Of a DNA stretch of 47,116 nucleotides, positions 32,999 to 41,198 are shown piece after piece. The notes beneath the pieces were generated by a model. That model worked only from the letters and a program-made list of their open reading frames with translations. It made no database searches and was not told where the DNA came from. Positions within the stretch are counted from its first letter, which is position 1. Every line of letters begins with the position of its first letter. Both the position numbers and the translations under genes were made by a program. Source of the stretch: Opitutia bacterium UBA957 (GTDB lineage: Bacteria > Verrucomicrobiota > Verrucomicrobiia > Opitutales > UBA953); contig DBCN01000118.1 of assembly GCA_002293065.1 (NCBI GenBank), forward strand, positions 50,783 to 97,898, read 5' to 3'.

Positions 32999-33883
32999 AT
33001 GCTGCGTTTGTTGCTGAGCTGGTGCGTGTTGGGTCTGGTCGCCGTGCGCGCCGACCAAGAGGAGCCCCGCGTGCTTTTCCTCGGCGACAGCATCACGTAC
33101 GACGGCCGCTGGGTTGTTCATGTCGAGTCGGCCATTCGCGCCCAGCGTGGTTTGGCCCGTATTCCGATCGTCAATATGGCCATGCCGAGCGAAACGATCT
33201 CCGGCCTGTCCGAGCCCGGTCATGCCGGTGGTAGTTTCGTGCGCCCCGTCCTGCGCGAGCGGCTGGGTCGCGTGTTGGCTGCCTACAAGCCGACGCTCGT
33301 GGTCTTGGGTTACGGCATCAATGATGGGATCTTCCAGCCGCTGGACGAAGCGCGCTTCAAGGCCTACCGCGATGGCTTGACGAGCGTGCGCGCCGAATGC
33401 CTGAAGGCTGGCGCGAAGGTCGTGTTGTTGACGCCACCGCCCTACGGCGTCGACAAACCAGCGGACACCGCTGCTTACGATGAAGTGATGGCGACGTATT
33501 CGGCGTGGCTGGTGCAGCAGCGTCGCTTCAATTGGCAGGTCATCGACCTGCGTGCCCGCGTGCTCGGGGCCATCGCGACAGCCCGGAAGGCCGACGCGAA
33601 ATTTGTTTTCTCAAGGGATGGCATTCATCCGGGAGATGAAGGTCATCTCATGCTGGCCCAAGCCACGTGGGAAGGCTTGGCGCCGATGATGAAGTGGAAT
33701 GCGCGCACGACTTTCGCCGACCCCAGCAAGGTCAAGCCGTTGACGCAAAGCATGGTGCTCCTCCGGAATGCTTGGTTGACCAAAACTGGACATAAACGGC
33801 CCGGTTTGCCCGAGGGTTTACCGCTGGAACAGGCCGAAAACAGGTCAAATGCCCTGATTTCGGAGTTTTTGAAGGCTCCTTAG
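32999..33883 (+). CDS. Secreted SGNH/GDSL-family hydrolase
   Basis: 294 residues with a signal peptide (MLRLLLSWCVLGLVAVRA). It has the SGNH blocks: block I VLFLGDSITYDG (nucleophile Ser near residue 30), block III VLGYGINDG near 103 (Gly and Asn oxyanion residues, ND instead of the usual GxND), and block V DGIHPGDEGH near 206 (Asp/His). These enzymes are esterases or acetyl hydrolases acting on carbohydrates or lipids; in Verrucomicrobiota and Planctomycetes many are linked to polysaccharide use. The target here is unknown. It is divergent from the uvrA-like gene over 102 bases and lies just upstream of the Pho box of pstS, with no terminator seen between. Confidence 0.87.
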   Translation: MLRLLLSWCVLGLVAVRADQEEPRVLFLGDSITYDGRWVVHVESAIRAQRGLARIPIVNMAMPSETISGLSEPGHAGGSFVRPVLRERLGRVLAAYKPTLVVLGYGINDGIFQPLDEARFKAYRDGLTSVRAECLKAGAKVVLLTPPPYGVDKPADTAAYDEVMATYSAWLVQQRRFNWQVIDLRARVLGAIATARKADAKFVFSRDGIHPGDEGHLMLAQATWEGLAPMMKWNARTTFADPSKVKPLTQSMVLLRNAWLTKTGHKRPGLPEGLPLEQAENRSNALISEFLKAP

Positions 33884-33926
33884 GCTCGAGGCACGTCCTG
33901 GGGCGTATTGCCGAACAAACACCCGC

Positions 33927-33944
33927 CTGACACGAAACCGTAAC
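33927..33944 (+). promoter_or_regulatory. Pho box and promoter of the pst operon
   Basis: CTGACAC (33927-33933), a 4-base spacer, then CCGTAAC (33938-33944): two 7-base direct repeats in the 7-4-7 layout of the E. coli PhoB site, each differing from CTGTNAC by one base. Ten bases further is GATGAT (33955-33960), a plausible -10, the arrangement where PhoB replaces a -35 element. The pstS ATG is at 33978, so the leader is short. phoB/phoR are not in the window. Confidence 0.75.
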
Positions 33945-33977
33945 AATCGTGTGGGATGATGCCTTCGCACTCAACCT

Positions 33978-34979
33978 ATGAACACCACCCTCAAGTCCCT
34001 CGCCCTGCTCGCCCTCACCGCGACCGCAGTATCCGCCCAGACCGCCGCTTCGGCCGCTGCCGACGTGGTTGCAGTCGATGCCAAGATCCCGGATTACACC
34101 GTGACCTCCGGCGTCTCCGGCAATCTGAATTCGGTTGGCTCCGACACGCTCAACAACCTGATGACCTTCTGGAGCGAAGGCTTCAAGGCCAAGTATCCTA
34201 ACGTCAACGTTCAGGTCGAAGGTAAGGGTTCCAGCACCGCCCCGGTCGCCTTGGCTACCGGCGCCGCTCAGGTTGGTCCGATGAGCCGCGAGATGAAGTC
34301 CTCCGAAGTCGCCGCCTTCGCCGGTAAGTTCGGCCACAAGCCCACCAAGGTCGCCGTCGCGATCGACGCCCTCGCCGTCTTCGTCCACAAGGACAACCCG
34401 GTCAAAGGCCTTTCCCTGACGCAGGTCGACGGCATCTTCTCCTCCACCCGCAAGCGCGGTGGCCAGGATGTCAGCACCTGGGGCGACGCCAAGATGACCG
34501 GTGCTTTCGCCGGCAAGACCATCTCCGCCTTCGGCCGTAACTCGGCTTCCGGTACCTACGGCTTCTTCAAGGAAACCGCCCTCAAGAACGGCGACTACAA
34601 GTCTTCGATCAAGGAACAGCCCGGCTCCTCTTCCGTCGTGCAGGGTGTGGCCGCTGACCTCTCCGCCATCGGTTACTCCGGCATCGGTTACAAGACCTCC
34701 GGTGTGAAGGCCTTGGCCCTCTCGCCCGACGACAGCTCGCCCTTCGTCGAAGCCAACTACGCCAACTGCCTCTCCGGCACCTACCCGCTCGCCCGTTACC
34801 TGTACGTCTACGTGAACAAGGCTCCCTCCAAGGATATGGACAAGCTCACCAGCGAGTTCATGACCTTCGTGCTCTCCAAGCAGGGCCAGGAAATCGTGAT
34901 CAAGGATGGCTACTTCCCGCTCCCGGCCGAAGTCGCCGCCGAAGGTCGCGCCTCCCTCAAGTACTACAGCGCCGAATAA
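33978..34979 (+). CDS. pstS: Phosphate-binding protein PstS
   Basis: Periplasmic high-affinity phosphate receptor for the PstCAB importer, 333 residues. The signal peptide is LKSLALLALTATAVSA with cleavage before QTAAS. The fold signatures include GSDTLNNLMTFWSEGFKAKYP, GSSTAPVALATGAAQVGPMS (phosphate-binding Ser/Thr), GRNSASGTYGFFKETAL (the SGT phosphate loop), and SSVVQGVAADLSAIGYSGIG. The TSGVSGNLNSVGS stretch before the domain is typical of the subgroup paired with extended PstC/PstA. It is the first gene after the Pho box. Base composition is somewhat codon-optimised (heavy use of GCC, AAG, CTC), as expected for a strongly expressed protein. Confidence 0.96.
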   Translation: MNTTLKSLALLALTATAVSAQTAASAAADVVAVDAKIPDYTVTSGVSGNLNSVGSDTLNNLMTFWSEGFKAKYPNVNVQVEGKGSSTAPVALATGAAQVGPMSREMKSSEVAAFAGKFGHKPTKVAVAIDALAVFVHKDNPVKGLSLTQVDGIFSSTRKRGGQDVSTWGDAKMTGAFAGKTISAFGRNSASGTYGFFKETALKNGDYKSSIKEQPGSSSVVQGVAADLSAIGYSGIGYKTSGVKALALSPDDSSPFVEANYANCLSGTYPLARYLYVYVNKAPSKDMDKLTSEFMTFVLSKQGQEIVIKDGYFPLPAEVAAEGRASLKYYSAE

Positions 34980-34993
34980 GCTTGGTCTCGAAG

Positions 34994-35083
34994 TCGCGCC
35001 GCCGTCGCCACGTCCTCTGGGGCCGGTATCAAAAAGAACGGCGGCGCGATCTCGGGTCCTCCAAGGCGGGGTCTCCCCGCCTT
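34994..35083 (+). promoter_or_regulatory. Two strong hairpins in the pstS-pstC intergenic region
   Basis: Hairpin 1: TCGCGCCGCCGT (34994-35005) pairs perfectly with ACGGCGGCGCGA (35038-35049) over a 32-base loop. Hairpin 2: AAGGCGGGG (35063-35071) pairs with CCCCGCCTT (35075-35083) around TCT. Neither is followed directly by a T run, so they are likelier to protect or partly attenuate the transcript after pstS than to stop it fully. The 142-base gap has no coding sequence. Confidence 0.7.
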
Positions 35084-35121
35084 CCCCTTTGTTAGGCACC
35101 TAGACACAAGAACGTAACCAG

Positions 35122-37422
35122 ATGGAAACTTCTGACAAAAAACCCACTGAAACTCCCGCCGCCGAATCCCGGTTCACGGTAAGCCCGATCACCTTGTTGG
35201 CCGACCTCTGGATGGGTCGGCTCATTCGCTTCGGCGGACTCGGGGTCGTCTTGGCGGTGTTCGGCATGTTGGCGTTCCTTGTGTTGCAAGTGTTCCCATT
35301 GTTCGTTGGCGCGCGGGTGGAGGCTTTGCCGGCCTTGACCGTGCCGGCCTCGGCGGTGGCCTTCGGTGAAGACGAATACGGCGAATTGCCCTATGTCGTG
35401 CTGGCCGATGGCACCATCCATTTCCAGCGTGGTTCCGACGGCGCCAAGGTCCAAGAGTGGTCCCCGGCGCTGGTTGGTCGGACCGTGACCGCGGTCCGCA
35501 GTTACCCGCGGGCCGGGTTGGTCTTCCTCGGGCTTTCGGATGGCGCCGTGCTCGAGGCCAAGGTGAGTTACCGCGCGACGTTCGATGCGGGCGGGAAGCG
35601 CGCATTGCAGCCCATCGTCACCCCGCTCGAGCCGGTGCAGGTCGGCTCTCCCGGTCTGCCCTGTCTCGGCGTCTGGAACGCGAAAGGCGCCCAGTCCCGT
35701 TTGTTGGTGGTGCGTCAAGAGAGCGCGGGTCGCCCCAAGCTATCCGCCGTCCGGATCACCGAGCGCAAAGGCCTGGGCGGCAAGGCCCGGGTGACGGCCA
35801 GCGCCCCGTTCGCCGTCGCTCCGGAACTCTCCGATCTGGAGCAGGTGCTGCTGCCTTCGACCGCGGATTCCTTGCTGGTCGTGACGGGCACCGGCGAGGT
35901 GCGCGCCTATTCCGACGACGGGGTCGGTATGCCGTTGCTGCAGGTCTTCCGTCCGTTCGCCGACGCCGCTGACGCGCGCATCAGCGCCGCCGGCTTGGTC
36001 TTCGGCCATGTCTCGGTCGTGTTGGTCGGGCAAACCGGCGTGCATCAAGTCTGGTCAATCTACCCGCAGGCCCAACCCGATGGCCGCAGTCTGCGTCGCT
36101 GGGGGAAAATCCATGACCCGGAAAAACTCCCTGGCCCGGCGGTGGGCATCTTTGCCGCCGAAGGGAATAAGTGCTACCTCGTGGGCGCGGGGGGCGAGTT
36201 GCAGCTGCGCAACATGACCACGGATACGTTGCGCTGGCAAGGCCCGGCTCCCGCCGGTCGGGTCGCCCAGGTCGCCTTCGCGGGCAACTACGACCGTTTC
36301 ACCGCGCTGACGGTCGACGGCAAGTTGCACCGCTGGAAATTGGAAGATCACCACCCCGACTCCTCCTGGGGGGCGTTCTTCGGAAAGATCTGGTACGAAG
36401 GCGCCACCGAGCCGGCCTACACTTGGCAGTCGAGTTCCGGCTCCGATGAATTTGAAGCGAAGTACTCCTTGGTCCCGCTCTTCTACGGTACGGTCAAGGG
36501 GACCTTCTATGCTCTGCTCTTCGCCTTGCCCATCGCGTTGACGGCGGCGGTCTACGTTTCGCAGTTCCTGCGCCCGGAGTATCGCCAAATCGTCAAACCC
36601 GTGATGGAGGTGATGGCCTCCTTGCCCTCCGTGGTCTTGGGCTTCCTGGCCGGCCTTTGGCTGGCTCCGTTGGTCGACCCGCATCTGGTGTCCCTCTTCT
36701 GCGCCCTTGGTGTCCTCACGCCGGCGGCGCTGGGCGCCGGTTTCCTTTGGTCGGCCTTGCCGCAGCCTTGGCGTCGGCAGGTCCGCCCCGGCATGGAGTT
36801 CGTGTGGTTGCTCCCGTTCATCGCCCTTTGCTGCTGGCTGGCCTGGCAGGCGGGGCCTTCGATCGAGGCTGCATTCTTCACGGTCAAGGATACCGCCTCC
36901 GGCGCCCCCTTGGCTGATTTCCGCGAGTGGTGGCGTCAAACCACGGGCATGAGCTACGACTCGCGCAATTGCTTGGTCGTCGGCTTCGTGATGGGCTTCG
37001 CCGTCATCCCCATCATTTTCACCATCGCCGAGGACGCGCTTTCGAACGTGCCGCAGTCGCTCATCTCGGGCTCCTTGGCCCTGGGGGCCAGCCGTTGGCA
37101 GACGGTCTGGAGCGTGGTGATTCCCACCGCGATTTCCGGCATCGTGTCCGCGGTCATGATTGGCTTCGGCCGCGCCATCGGCGAGACCATGATCGTCGTG
37201 ATGGCGACGGGTAATACCGCGGTGATGGAATTCAATCCCTTCAGCGGCATGCGCACCTTGTCGGCCAACATCGCCGTTGAGCTCCCCGAAGCCGCCGCTG
37301 GCCACACGCATTTCCGGGCGCTCTTCTTGGGCGCTTGCTGCCTCTTCCTCCTCACGTTCGTGATCAACACCTTGGCGGAGGTTCTCCGTCAGCGCCTCCG
37401 CGAGCGCTACAAAGTCGTCTAA
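35122..37422 (+). CDS. pstC: Phosphate ABC transporter permease PstC with large extracytoplasmic domain
   Basis: 766 residues, more than twice the E. coli PstC. After a first membrane helix (about 38-62) comes a region of roughly 390 residues with repeated beta-strand units, probably a beta-propeller-like periplasmic domain. The permease part begins near residue 455 (YGTVKGTFYALLFALPIALT). The EAA loop that contacts the ATPase is visible as SLALGASRWQTVWSVVIPTA, followed by FGRAIGETMIVVMATGN. Extended PstC proteins of this kind are known in Pseudomonas and other groups. The role of the extra domain is unproven; docking of PstS is an attractive guess. It is followed after 3 bases by pstA. Confidence 0.93.
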   Translation: METSDKKPTETPAAESRFTVSPITLLADLWMGRLIRFGGLGVVLAVFGMLAFLVLQVFPLFVGARVEALPALTVPASAVAFGEDEYGELPYVVLADGTIHFQRGSDGAKVQEWSPALVGRTVTAVRSYPRAGLVFLGLSDGAVLEAKVSYRATFDAGGKRALQPIVTPLEPVQVGSPGLPCLGVWNAKGAQSRLLVVRQESAGRPKLSAVRITERKGLGGKARVTASAPFAVAPELSDLEQVLLPSTADSLLVVTGTGEVRAYSDDGVGMPLLQVFRPFADAADARISAAGLVFGHVSVVLVGQTGVHQVWSIYPQAQPDGRSLRRWGKIHDPEKLPGPAVGIFAAEGNKCYLVGAGGELQLRNMTTDTLRWQGPAPAGRVAQVAFAGNYDRFTALTVDGKLHRWKLEDHHPDSSWGAFFGKIWYEGATEPAYTWQSSSGSDEFEAKYSLVPLFYGTVKGTFYALLFALPIALTAAVYVSQFLRPEYRQIVKPVMEVMASLPSVVLGFLAGLWLAPLVDPHLVSLFCALGVLTPAALGAGFLWSALPQPWRRQVRPGMEFVWLLPFIALCCWLAWQAGPSIEAAFFTVKDTASGAPLADFREWWRQTTGMSYDSRNCLVVGFVMGFAVIPIIFTIAEDALSNVPQSLISGSLALGASRWQTVWSVVIPTAISGIVSAVMIGFGRAIGETMIVVMATGNTAVMEFNPFSGMRTLSANIAVELPEAAAGHTHFRALFLGACCLFLLTFVINTLAEVLRQRLRERYKVV

Positions 37423-37425
37423 GCC

Positions 37426-39063
37426 ATGTCGTCTCCTTCTTCCGATAGCAGCACCCCCCGGGGCGAAGCCTGGGTTTGGTTCACGGGCCTGGGCCTGATC
37501 GTGGGCCTCGGCATGGTGATTGGTCTCCTCGCGCTCGTCGTCCTCAACGGGATCAGCGTCTTTTGGGCTCCGCCCGTTCCCGTGGTGCAGGTCGACGATG
37601 GCCGGACCATCATCGGCCAGCTGGCCCAGCGCCGCATCCGTCCGGGTTCGCTGGCCAGCGACCCCCGTTATGAACTGCAGTTCCAGGTAGGTCTGCGCGA
37701 GTTGAACGGAAACTCCTACCTCTGGGTGGATGAGGCCAAGTTGAAGGGGGAAGTCTTTCCTGCCGATATCCTCGGTTTGGAGCGCGTCGAAAATGGACCG
37801 GCGTTTCTCCGTCCGCTCACCCTGAAGCGTGCCGACGGCCAGGAGGTCCCGGTCACTTCGCCCGCTTTTTCGGAATCTTTCCAACAAGAGGTCGCGGCCG
37901 CTGGCGCGACCCGCGAGAAGCTGGTTGAACTGACCCGTCACCGTATCGGCGATGTCAACAGCGAGATGGAGGCGGCCCGCATCGCCCTGCGCCGGGCCGA
38001 AGACCGTGGGCAGGCGGACGAGGTGGCGGAACAGCGCAAACTCATCGCGACCTTGGAGGCCCGCTTTGCGGACTTGCGCACCGAGGCCCAAGGCGTCGCC
38101 CAACGCGGCGAGGTCGCCAAGTTGCTGGGCCGTGATGCGGCCGGCCGGGAAGTCACCGTCCCCCTCTCGCAGATCGTCCGCGGTTGGTTCCCGAATCAAC
38201 TGGATACGTGGGGCCGCGTCCGGCTCTTCTTTTCCCGGTTGCACGAGTTCATCTTCGACGAGCCACGCGAAGCGAACACCGAGGGCGGCTTGATGCCCGC
38301 TATTTTCGGCACCTTGGTCATGACCGTGTTCATGAGCTTGCTGGTCACGCCTTTCGGGGTCATCACGGCCATCTATCTCCGCGAATACGCCCAACAGGGA
38401 CCGATTCTCCGCATCGTCCGCATCAGCGTCAACAACCTGGCCGGCGTCCCCTCGATCGTCTTCGGCGTCTTCGGTTTGGGTTTCTTCGTCTATGTTCTGG
38501 GTGGTTCCATCGACCAGCTCTTCTTTTCCGACCAGCTCAAGTACAACAACAACACGCCTGTGTTCGGGACGGGTGGACTCCTCTGGTGTTCGTTGACCTT
38601 GGCGCTGATGACCTTGCCGGTCGTGATCGTCGCCACCGAGGAAGCTTTGGCCGCCGTCCCCCGCGGGATGCGCGAAGCCTCCTTGGCCGCGGGTGCCTCC
38701 AAGTGGCAGACCATCCGCGAGATCCTGCTCCCCGCTTCCGCGCCGGGGATCCTCACCGGGGTCATCCTCGCCATGGCCCGTGGCGCCGGCGAGGTCGCTC
38801 CGCTCATGTTGGTGGGGGTGGTCAAGTTGGCCCCGACCCTGCCGGTGGACGCCGTGGCCCCCTTCCTTCACTTGGACCGCAAGTTCATGCATCTTGGTTT
38901 CCACGTCTACGACCTCGGCTTCCAGTCTCCCGACTCCGATGCCGCCCGCCCGATGGTCTTCGCCACCACGCTCCTGCTGATCATCCTCGTGGTCTGCCTG
39001 AACCTCGGGGCCATCTGGGTCCGCAACCGTCTCCGCGCCCGTTTTAAGGGTGCCTCCTTCTGA
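37426..39063 (+). CDS. pstA: Phosphate ABC transporter permease PstA with extended N-terminal region
   Basis: 545 residues against about 300 in E. coli. Helix 1 (about 16-40) is followed by some 230 extracytoplasmic residues with a charged helical hairpin (EMEAARIALRRAEDRGQADE and on). The permease core begins near 285 with GTLVMTVFMSLLVTPFGVITA, and the EAA loop is REASLAAGASKWQTIREILLPASAPG, followed by ARGAGEVAPLMLVG. A conserved late segment, APFLHLDRKFMHLGFHVYDLGFQS, precedes the last helix, as in other extended PstA proteins. It pairs with the extended PstC, so the two probably form a joint periplasmic platform. The pstB gene follows after 12 bases. Confidence 0.93.
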   Translation: MSSPSSDSSTPRGEAWVWFTGLGLIVGLGMVIGLLALVVLNGISVFWAPPVPVVQVDDGRTIIGQLAQRRIRPGSLASDPRYELQFQVGLRELNGNSYLWVDEAKLKGEVFPADILGLERVENGPAFLRPLTLKRADGQEVPVTSPAFSESFQQEVAAAGATREKLVELTRHRIGDVNSEMEAARIALRRAEDRGQADEVAEQRKLIATLEARFADLRTEAQGVAQRGEVAKLLGRDAAGREVTVPLSQIVRGWFPNQLDTWGRVRLFFSRLHEFIFDEPREANTEGGLMPAIFGTLVMTVFMSLLVTPFGVITAIYLREYAQQGPILRIVRISVNNLAGVPSIVFGVFGLGFFVYVLGGSIDQLFFSDQLKYNNNTPVFGTGGLLWCSLTLALMTLPVVIVATEEALAAVPRGMREASLAAGASKWQTIREILLPASAPGILTGVILAMARGAGEVAPLMLVGVVKLAPTLPVDAVAPFLHLDRKFMHLGFHVYDLGFQSPDSDAARPMVFATTLLLIILVVCLNLGAIWVRNRLRARFKGASF

Positions 39064-39075
39064 TTTCACCTTCAA

Positions 39076-39897
39076 ATGACCGCCACCATGAACCCCAATC
39101 CTTCCCGCATCCAAGTCCGGCCCGCCACCGAACGCGATGGCCGCAGGGACTACATCAGCATCCGCGACTATGGCTTTTGGTATGGGCAGAAGCAGGCGCT
39201 CGAAGGGATCTCCCTCGATATTCCCGAGCGCCAGGTCGTGGCCTTCATAGGCCCTTCCGGCTGCGGCAAGTCCACGTTGCTGCGCAACCTGAACCGCATG
39301 AACGATTTGGTCGACGGCATCCGTCACGTCGGCGACATCACCATCAAGGGGCGTTCCATCTACGACCCGGGCTTGGAGGTCATCTCCCTGCGCCGCCGCG
39401 TGGGCATGGTCTTCCAGAAATCCAACCCGTTCCCCAAGTCCATCTACGAGAACGTCGTCTTCGCCCTCCGCGTGATGGGCGTACGCGACCGCTCCATCCT
39501 CGACGAGGCTTGCGAGACGTCGCTGCGCAAGGCCGCGCTTTGGGATGAGGTGAAGGACCGCCTGCAGGATAGCGCCCTGGGTCTGTCGGGTGGCCAGATG
39601 CAGCGTCTCTGCATCGCCCGCGCCATCGCCAACCGTCCGGAAATCCTGCTCATGGACGAGCCTTGCTCGGCCCTCGACCCGATCGCCACCGGCAAGATCG
39701 AGGAGCTCATCCACGAGCTCAAGGAGCAGTTCACCATCGTGATCGTGACGCACTCGATGCAGCAGGCCGCCCGCGTTTCCGACCGCACGGCCTTCTTCTA
39801 CCTCGGCAAGCAGATCGAATATGACACGACGGAGAAGATCTTCATGAATCCCTCGCAGGCGCAAACCGAGGCCTACATCTCGGGCCGTTTCGGCTGA
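39076..39897 (+). CDS. pstB: Phosphate ABC transporter ATPase PstB
   Basis: 273-residue ATPase that drives phosphate import. Walker A FIGPSGCGKSTLLR near residues 57-70, Q-loop FQKSNPFPKSIYEN, signature LSGGQMQRLCIARAIA near 171, Walker B EILLMDEPCSAL near 190, and the switch His in VTHSMQQAARVSD. The PstB-specific stretch RMNDLVDGIRHVGDI is present. A nearby in-frame ATG (39088) is an alternative start; neither has a ribosome-binding site. Besides transport, PstB with PhoU passes the phosphate signal to PhoR, so its place before phoU is functionally sensible. Confidence 0.97.
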   Translation: MTATMNPNPSRIQVRPATERDGRRDYISIRDYGFWYGQKQALEGISLDIPERQVVAFIGPSGCGKSTLLRNLNRMNDLVDGIRHVGDITIKGRSIYDPGLEVISLRRRVGMVFQKSNPFPKSIYENVVFALRVMGVRDRSILDEACETSLRKAALWDEVKDRLQDSALGLSGGQMQRLCIARAIANRPEILLMDEPCSALDPIATGKIEELIHELKEQFTIVIVTHSMQQAARVSDRTAFFYLGKQIEYDTTEKIFMNPSQAQTEAYISGRFG

Positions 39898-39928
39898 GCC
39901 CTTCGCCCACTTCCAAGAAAACACGCTT

Positions 39929-40582
39929 ATGCAACGCCACTTCCACGACGAGCTCCGCCAGCTCCGCGACGACCTCATCCTCATGGGCGAGCGCTCCCTC
40001 GACATGACCCGTATGGTCCTCCAGGCCGTCGAACAGGGCGATGATTCCCTCGCCCTCCAGGTTCGCGGGATGGATGACCGCGTCGACGACCTCGAGAAGC
40101 GCGTCGACCGCGAAATCATGCGTTACCTGACGCTCTTCGGCCCGATGGGCAGCGACGTCCGCCTCTTGCTGGCGGCCCGCGACATCGGCCATGACCTCGA
40201 GCGCATCGCCGACGAGGCTTCGGTCATCGCCAAGCGCGCCATGGTCATCTCCGAACGCGGCCCGCTCAAGGACCTCCTGCACGTCCCCGCCGAAGGCATC
40301 ATCGCCTGCGAGGTGCTCCGGCTGGCCCTGGATAGCTTCATCGAAGGTGACATCGCCAAGGCCCGCCTCGTCCTCGAGCGCGATGCCGAGATCGACACGC
40401 TTAATCGCAAGAACTACGAGGCCTTGTTCGGACGCTCCGGCGACTCCGCCAAGGTCTCCGCTTCGCACGTCGAACTGATCTTCATCTCCAAGGCGCTGGA
40501 ACGTATCGGCGACCACTCGAAGAATATCGCCGAACAGGTCATCTTCATCCTCTCGGGCGAAGATATCCGCCACGCGCGCTAA
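39929..40582 (+). CDS. phoU: Phosphate signalling protein PhoU
   Basis: 217-residue helical-bundle protein that links the Pst importer to the PhoR kinase and represses the Pho response when phosphate is plentiful. Two three-helix repeats are visible. The first includes RQLRDDLILMGERSLDMTRM, and the family metal/PhoR face appears as ARDIGHDLERIADEA near residue 75 and KALERIGDHSKNIAEQV near 190. Length and position as last gene of pstSCAB-phoU are standard. The gap from pstB is 31 bases. No phoB or phoR follows. Confidence 0.96.
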   Translation: MQRHFHDELRQLRDDLILMGERSLDMTRMVLQAVEQGDDSLALQVRGMDDRVDDLEKRVDREIMRYLTLFGPMGSDVRLLLAARDIGHDLERIADEASVIAKRAMVISERGPLKDLLHVPAEGIIACEVLRLALDSFIEGDIAKARLVLERDAEIDTLNRKNYEALFGRSGDSAKVSASHVELIFISKALERIGDHSKNIAEQVIFILSGEDIRHAR

Positions 40583-40614
40583 ACGCAGGGCGGGGTGGGG
40601 CGTCCGCTTGACGC

Positions 40615-40642
40615 TGGACGGGGCGGTTTCTTGTGGTATGAT
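40615..40642 (+). promoter_or_regulatory. Possible promoter of the holin-4-like gene
   Basis: TGGACG (40615-40620, 4 of 6 to the -35 consensus), 16 bases, then TATGAT (40637-40642, 5 of 6 to the -10 consensus). Transcription would start near 40649, only one or two bases before the ATG at 40651, giving a leaderless or nearly leaderless transcript. Confidence 0.5.
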
Positions 40643-40650
40643 GTGGAGTC

Positions 40651-41109
40651 ATGTCCGCAGGACTCCGTTTCATTTTAGCCCTCGCCCGTCTTTTTGCCCT
40701 ACCGATCAGCATCCTGATCGCGGTGCGGTTGGGTTATCTTGATATCCAGGATTCCTACGCGAACGTCCTTTGGATCGCGCTGCTCCTCGGCTTGGTGAAC
40801 CTCTTGGTCCGTCCCTTCGTCCTGGTTCTGCTCCTGCTGCTGTCCTTGCCGCTTTTCATCGTCCTGCGCCTGCCTAAGGTCTTGATGACTGGCCTGATTA
40901 CCTTCGGCCTCCTGTACCTGACGAATGTGCTGATGCTGAAGTTGGTCTGCAATTTGCTTGGTTTGCCGCTCGGCTCCCCGTGGCTGGCCTCTTTGGCGAT
41001 TTCGGTGGGGTCGTGGTTCATCAGCTATTCGACTGCTCCGGCGGCCCAGCGGGGTCCGGGCGCGGACGGCCAGTCCAAGCCTAAGCAGGAAGACGCCATC
41101 GATATTTAA
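40651..41109 (+). CDS. Four-helix membrane protein, phage-holin-4/YvlD-like
   Basis: 152 residues with four hydrophobic segments: about 8-28, 35-58 (WIALLLGLVNLLVRPFVLVL), 62-95, and 108-132. The motif LLLGLVNLLVRP followed by a long Leu-rich helix is that of the Phage_holin_4_2/YvlD-like family of small bacterial membrane proteins, some linked to envelope stress; despite the name most are not phage genes. The C-terminus is a polar tail. It stands between phoU and an aminotransferase gene, with its own possible promoter. Its function is unknown. Confidence 0.78.
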   Translation: MSAGLRFILALARLFALPISILIAVRLGYLDIQDSYANVLWIALLLGLVNLLVRPFVLVLLLLLSLPLFIVLRLPKVLMTGLITFGLLYLTNVLMLKLVCNLLGLPLGSPWLASLAISVGSWFISYSTAPAAQRGPGADGQSKPKQEDAIDI

Positions 41110-41198
41110 GGACGGCGCCAGCCGGATAGGGCAGGGTGAGGGTCGCCTAATGACTTGCCAAGCGGGGCGGAGGCCTTTCGTTTTGCGGGGTTCCAATC

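Noticed and set aside
36055..40119. Open frame of 1354 codons on the minus strand across pstC-pstA-pstB-phoU
   Set aside because: It lies antisense to four clear pst genes. The translation is low-complexity (His, Gly, Asp, Arg-rich) with no domain; strong third-position GC bias on the coding strand removes stops from this frame.
40608..40642. TTGACG at 40608 as -35 partner of TATGAT
   Set aside because: The spacer would be 23 bases, too long for sigma-70; TGGACG at 40615 with 16 bases fits better.
40651..41109. Phage holin, suggesting a prophage remnant
   Set aside because: The family name is historical; no other phage gene is nearby and the neighbours are housekeeping genes.
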